Assembly: GCF_902806685.2 (NCBI RefSeq)
Contig: NC_048557.2
Coordinates: 62,001-126,000 of the forward strand
Direction: 5' to 3'
Source: Maniola hyperantus
Lineage: Eukaryota > Arthropoda > Insecta > Lepidoptera > Nymphalidae
DNA: 64,000 nucleotides
The notes below the pieces were generated by a model that worked only from the letters and a program-made list of their open reading frames with translations, did no database searches and was not told where the DNA came from. This document shows positions 48,901 through 54,900 of the stretch, in pieces (within the stretch, counting starts at the first letter, position 1; each line of letters opens with the position of its first letter). The translations under genes and the position numbers were made by a program.

Positions 48901-51900
48901 CCAAACTCATACAAATATACCGATAGTCATATATTGCACTACAAACAAACAAATCATTTGATTTGTCGTTTAAGTTTAGTCAAAACTAGCCTACGTCACA
49001 GATTTGGAAACAAACCCTGACGTTCTAGAAATAAGATTTATTTTGCTTTAGCGGAAGAACGTATTTACGAGCTATAGTCACACTCACGTCACACTAGATT
49101 CAATTGTCCAATTAATTCCGCTACTTGACCATAGATGGCGGTATTCTAAGTAGTAGCAATTATAAACTTAATTACTTGAATCATATGGTTGACATTTGCG
49201 TGATCGGTCGATTTTTTTTCCTACTCTGCTAAGGCCGCACCACGTAGCTCAATGAATTACCTATCGATATCGATAGATACTCGTTATTTTGTTCATTCGC
49301 AAAAATAAAATTAAAAAAGGTAATTATAAAATTGAATAAAAGTGCTGGTATGTATGCACGCCTTTTACAAGTATGCACAATAAATACTGCAACGTATGAA
49401 AATAGATAAATTTTATTTATTGCCCTTGAAATAAAACATATTTGTTAAGAAACTGGCGTTTCGAAAGTCTTATTTTTAATTTTAATAAATGGTGTATGCG
49501 AACATTTATGTATATATTTTTCGACTATTGCCTTCATCAAATCGGTAACGTGATTAGACGCAGGAATCTCCGAATCACTTGTCTTTTTTGCAGAACCTGG
49601 AGTGACCACATTTATCATTTTGTCAAGGCTGAAACCAAAATTAAATTTTGAGAATAAATCCGTACTAATATTATAAATGCGAAAGTGTGTCCGTCTGTCT
49701 GTCTGTCTGCTAGCTTTTCACGGCTCAACCGTTCAACCATTTTTGATGAAATTTGGTACAGAGATAGCTTGCATCCCGGGAAAGGACATAGGCTACTTTT
49801 TATCCCGGAAAGTTGAAAAGTTCCCACAGGATTTTTAAAAACCTAAATCCACGCGGACGAAGTCGCGGGCATCATCTAGTACCTATATAAAAATGAATAG
49901 GAGAAAAATTAATTAGTGTGTTTATGAATTAAATTTGATATTTAGTCAGTCAATCTTCATACAAAAATATAACTAAGAGGTGTGTTGTTTTGTATTATAG
50001 TATCAAGTATTTTCAATACTTACTGAAAGTAATAAAATTAAACAAGGTTATTTGATTAAAAAACTTAACGATTTTCATTGATGGAAGCGCAGTAGGTTTC
50101 GTATATCTATATCCTTTATTTGATATTATAAAATCGACTTCTAAAAAAATGTTCAGAGCATATCATGCTTGATTTGGTTGGCATCCAATTAACTCTACCC
50201 GTTGCATCTATCCATTTCTCTTTGATGCTTGCATCTTTGGGAACCTAAAAATATTTTAAATGAAGGTTAGAGGAACTACTGATGTCTATTTAGTGATCAA
50301 TGCAACGTCTCACTCATTAATACATTATAATTATTGCGTTACTATTTATTTATATCCTTGTATCGATATCAATCGATAAATTCAATATTCTACTTGGCCA
50401 CATCACTATTTGAGTAGCGAACACGGAGCGAAGTACTTTGGGAATAGAATCAATCCAAAATAAACTTTATCTTAATTGTTTAAGGTTGATTTTGACTAAC
50501 CATTCTATTAAATATTAGTAAATTGAAATAAATTAAGATTTATTAGAAAACAATGAAAATCGTACTTACCGATAATACGAAACACCTCCATTTTTAAGAT
50601 TTTATCTCCTACTATCATTTTTACACTACAAAACGGCAGTACGGCATTGCTAGGGCAATATGAATTTGTCGCGAGACTACCAACTCCACGCGATGTTAGA
50701 ACGCGACTGGGATCAGTTAAGCGTAACTACGCTTAATTGTGGCACGCGTGCCACGCTACTTAGCACTTCCAATACACCAAAACATCTTAGCCAATCCAAA
50801 ATACCTTATATTGTAGACATTTTTTGTCAAAATCCACTAAAACCAACAACAGGTGCCGGTCAGAACTTTGCCGAGCGTCTGCTGAAGCAGTTCAACCCCA
50901 CCATGACCATATCCGAGGCCAAGAGCAAAGCCGCCAAGATGTTCAGCACGACCAAGGGACGGCGAGTCTATCGCCTCAAGACCAAGTACATGGAAGGGTT
51001 CATGGATGAGGAGTCGGGAGAGCAGGTTAGTTTCGGTAGTTTCTCTTTGCAGATACTAGAAATTGATGATCAGCATACAATAGAAGACTCATTGGTGACG
51101 AAGCGCTGGTCCATTCTAAGCTACAAAGTCTGGGACATCGGCGCAAACTTCTTATTCTACAAGATATATTTCGGAGAACCCCCCACCTCCCATGGCCCCA
51201 CCAACCTCGCGGTTATGTGGGCCGAAACGGAGGGCGCCCGTTCGGTACTTGCTCGGTGGCTCTTTCCCGGGGCGCCTTCTTGACTCCCTACTAATTTCTT
51301 TCCTGTCCTTGTCCTGGACAGGAAAGAAAGAATTTGTAGGGAGTCAAGAAGGCGCCCCGGGAAAGAGCCACCGAGCAAGTACCGAACGGGCGCCCTCCCG
51401 CGTTTCGGCCCATATAACCGCGAGGTTGGTGGGGCCATGGGAGGTGGTGGGTTGTCCTTGTCCCTAATTGGTCTTTCTCCCCTTTCTGGGGCAGACGTAC
51501 ACAACACGCAGATCCCCGCGGTCCGGATCCTTCCTCAAGCACCCACTGGTCCACGATCACGGTCCGAGCTGTTCCGCCTCTTATGCCAGTGATGTGCGAA
51601 CTCCCGTAGCTTGCCGAAGTTTTCCGCCGAAGCAACGAGGTCCTGGTAATAAACCGGACCCTCGTCCTCGCGAACAATCCCGTCCAGCAGGGCGCACCGG
51701 AGGTCCTCGTACAGCGCACACTCCCACAAGACGTGGTGGAGGTCCTCCTCCGCCAGTCCGCACTAGCATGCACCACTCTCCACGAGGCACATGTCATGCA
51801 GGCGCTTGTTGAAGCATCCATGGCCTGTCAGGATCTGCGAGGTCTCATAGTCCGGTGCGACCCAGGTCGCCCTGAGTTGATATATTTCGGAGAGAGTGCT

Positions 51901-54900
51901 CAAGAAGTTTTGACCTGGTTTCTCCTTCACCTTTTTACTATCGTACCCAGAGGTGTAAGGGGCAATGAGAGCCACGGCCTCGGGGCGGTAAATGGCCCCT
52001 CGCATTCAGCTTTGGAAGTTTTTCTCCTCGCTCCCCTCAAAATCACCCAAGCCCATTCCAATAAAAAAGCACTCTGCTGGCGCTTCGTTTTTTTAGAATA
52101 ACTTTGAAGCGTGGACATTTGGACAATAATGTATTGTCGGTCAATACAGCCTCTGGAGATGTCCGGCTACCAAGCGACGCGGCTCGCCAAGCTCAGCGGG
52201 AAGCGGTTGGAGGACATGTTCGAGCGCGGCGCGTGGCTCGGGGGGACGGAGTCGCACATGTTCAACAAACTGGAGGAGATCGCAGGTAGGTCGAGTTATG
52301 TTTGTCGGTCAATACAGCCTCTGGCGATGTCCGGCTACCAAGCGACGCGGCTCGCCAAGCTCAGCGGGAAGCGGTTGGAGGACATGTTCGAGCGCGGCGC
52401 GTGGCTCGGGGGGACGGAGTCGCACATGTTCAACAAACTGGAGGAGATCGCAGGTAGGTCGAGTTATGTTTGTCGGTCAATACAGCCTCTGGCGATGTCC
52501 GGCTACCAAGCGACGCGGCTCGCCAAGCTCAGCGGGAAGCGGTTGGAGGACATGTTCGAGCGCGGCGCGTGGCTCGGGGGGACGGAGTCGCACATGTTCA
52601 ACAAACTGGAGGAGATCGCAGGTAGGTCGAGTTATGTTTGTCGGTCAATACAGCCTCTGGCGATGTCCGGCTACCAAGCGACGCGGCTCGCCAAGCTCAG
52701 CGGGAAGCGGTTGGAGGACATGTTCGAGCGCGGCGCGTGGCTCGGGGGGACGGAGTCGCACATGTTCAACAAACTGGAGGAGATCGCAGGTAGGTCGAGT
52801 TATGTTTGTCGGTCAATACAGCCTCTGGAGATGTCCGGCTACCAAGCGACGCGGCTCGCCAAGCTCAGCGGGAAGCGGTTGGAGGACATGTTCGAGCGCG
52901 GCGCGTGGCTCGGGGGGACGGAGTCGCACATGTTCAACAAACTGGAGGAGATCGCAGGTAGGTCGAGTTATGTTTGTCGGTCAATACAGCCTCTGGCGAT
53001 GTCCGGCTACCAAGCGACGCGGCTCGCCAAGCTCAGCGGGAAGCGGTTGGAGGACATGTTCGAGCGCGGCGCGTGGCTCGGGGGGACGGAGTCGCACATG
53101 TTCAACAAACTGGAGGAGATCGCAGGTAGGTCGAGTTATGTTTGTCGGTCAATACAGCCTCTGGAGATGTCCGGCTACCAAGCGACGCGGCTCGCCAAGC
53201 TCAGCGGGAAGCGGTTGGAGGACATGTTCGAGCGCGGCGCGTGGCTCGGGGGGACGGAGTCGCACATGTTCAACAAACTGGAGGAGATCGCAGGTAGGTC
53301 GAGTTATGTTTGTCGGTCAATACAGCCTCTGGAGATGTCCGGCTACCAAGCGACGCGGCTCGCCAAGCTCAGCGGGAAGCGGTTGGAGGACATGTTCGAG
53401 CGCGGCGCGTGGCTCGGGGGGACGGAGTCGCACATGTTCAACAAACTGGAGGAGATCGCAGGTAGGTCGAGTTATGTTTGTCGGTCAATACAGCCTCTGG
53501 CGATGTCCGGCTACCAAGCGACGCGGCTCGCCAAGCTCAGCGGGAAGCGGTTGGAGGACATGTTCGAGCGCGGCGCGTGGCTCGGGGGGACGGAGTCGCA
53601 CATGTTCAACAAACTGGAGGAGATCGCAGGTAGGTCGAGTTATGTTTGTCGGTCAATACAGCCTCTGGCGATGTCCGGCTACCAAGCGACGCGGCTCGCC
53701 AAGCTCAGCGGGAAGCGGTTGGAGGACATGTTCGAGCGCGGCGCGTGGCTCGGGGGGACGGAGTCGCACATGTTCAACAAACTGGAGGAGATCGCAGGTA
53801 GGTCGAGTTATGTTTGTCGGTCAATACAGCCTCTGGCGATGTCCGGCTACCAAGCGACGCGGCTCGCCAAGCTCAGCGGGAAGCGGTTGGAGGACATGTT
53901 CGAGCGCGGCGCGTGGCTCGGGGGGACGGAGTCGCACATGTTCAACAAACTGGAGGAGATCGCAGGTAGGTCGAGTTATGTTTGTCGGTCAATACAGCCT
54001 CTGGCGATGTCCGGCTACCAAGCGACGCGGCTCGCCAAGCTCAGCGGGAAGCGGTTGGAGGACATGTTCGAGCGCGGCGCGTGGCTCGGGGGGACGGAGT
54101 CGCACATGTTCAACAAACTGGAGGAGATCGCAGGTAGGTCGAGTTATGTTCCAGCACTCTTGAAATGGTATACACAGTGTTGAAATGTTGCGTCAGCGAT
54201 ATGCAAATTTTTGACTATGGAATAATATTCTTAATTACTGAGAAATAAAGTTTAAATTTAATCGCAGCAAAATCAAAAAGAGTGAAAGTTCCGGTAAGAA
54301 GTTGTAAAAAAATTTCATAAAAATTGAACTTTATTTTTGTGTCCTTTAAGATTCGGAATTGCCCGCGACGGCGTTTCTGTCGGGTCGGTTGTCGCGCGCG
54401 CTGGAGCGGGCGGGCGGGCGCTGGGGCGGCACGAGACTCAACTGGGCCGTGCAGAGCGCCGCCGCCGACTTCCTGCACCTCATGCTCGTCAGTATGGCCG
54501 AGCTCGCTCCGACTGCGAGGTATGCCGCCGTCGAACATATTAGGAAGTATCTGTCGGGTCGGTTGTCGCGCGCGCTGGAGCGGGCGGGCGGGCGCTGGGG
54601 CGGCACGAGACTCAACTGGGCCGTGCAGAGCGCCGCCGCCGACTTCCTGCACCTCATGCTCGTCAGTATGGCCGAGCTCGCTCCGACTGCGAGGTATGCC
54701 GCCGTCGAACATATTAGGAAGTATCTGTCGGGTCGGTTGTCGCGCGCGCTGGAGCGGGCGGGCGGGCGCTGGGGCGGCACGAGACTCAACTGGGCCGTGC
54801 AGAGCGCCGCCGCGGACTTCCTGCACCTCATGCTCGTCAGTATGGCCGAGCTCGCTCCGACTGCGAGGTATGCCGCCGTCGAACATATTAGGAAGTATCT

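Noticed and set aside
51192..51821. Protein-coding frames around the 51.2 kb inverted repeat
   Set aside because: They reflect the palindrome and a frameshifted LINE relic, not a host gene.
52111..54183. A stand-alone 690 aa repeat protein
   Set aside because: It is the POLG exon 15 array read through its 32 nt spacers; the start Met lies in intron sequence and the unit is a fragment of the polymerase domain.
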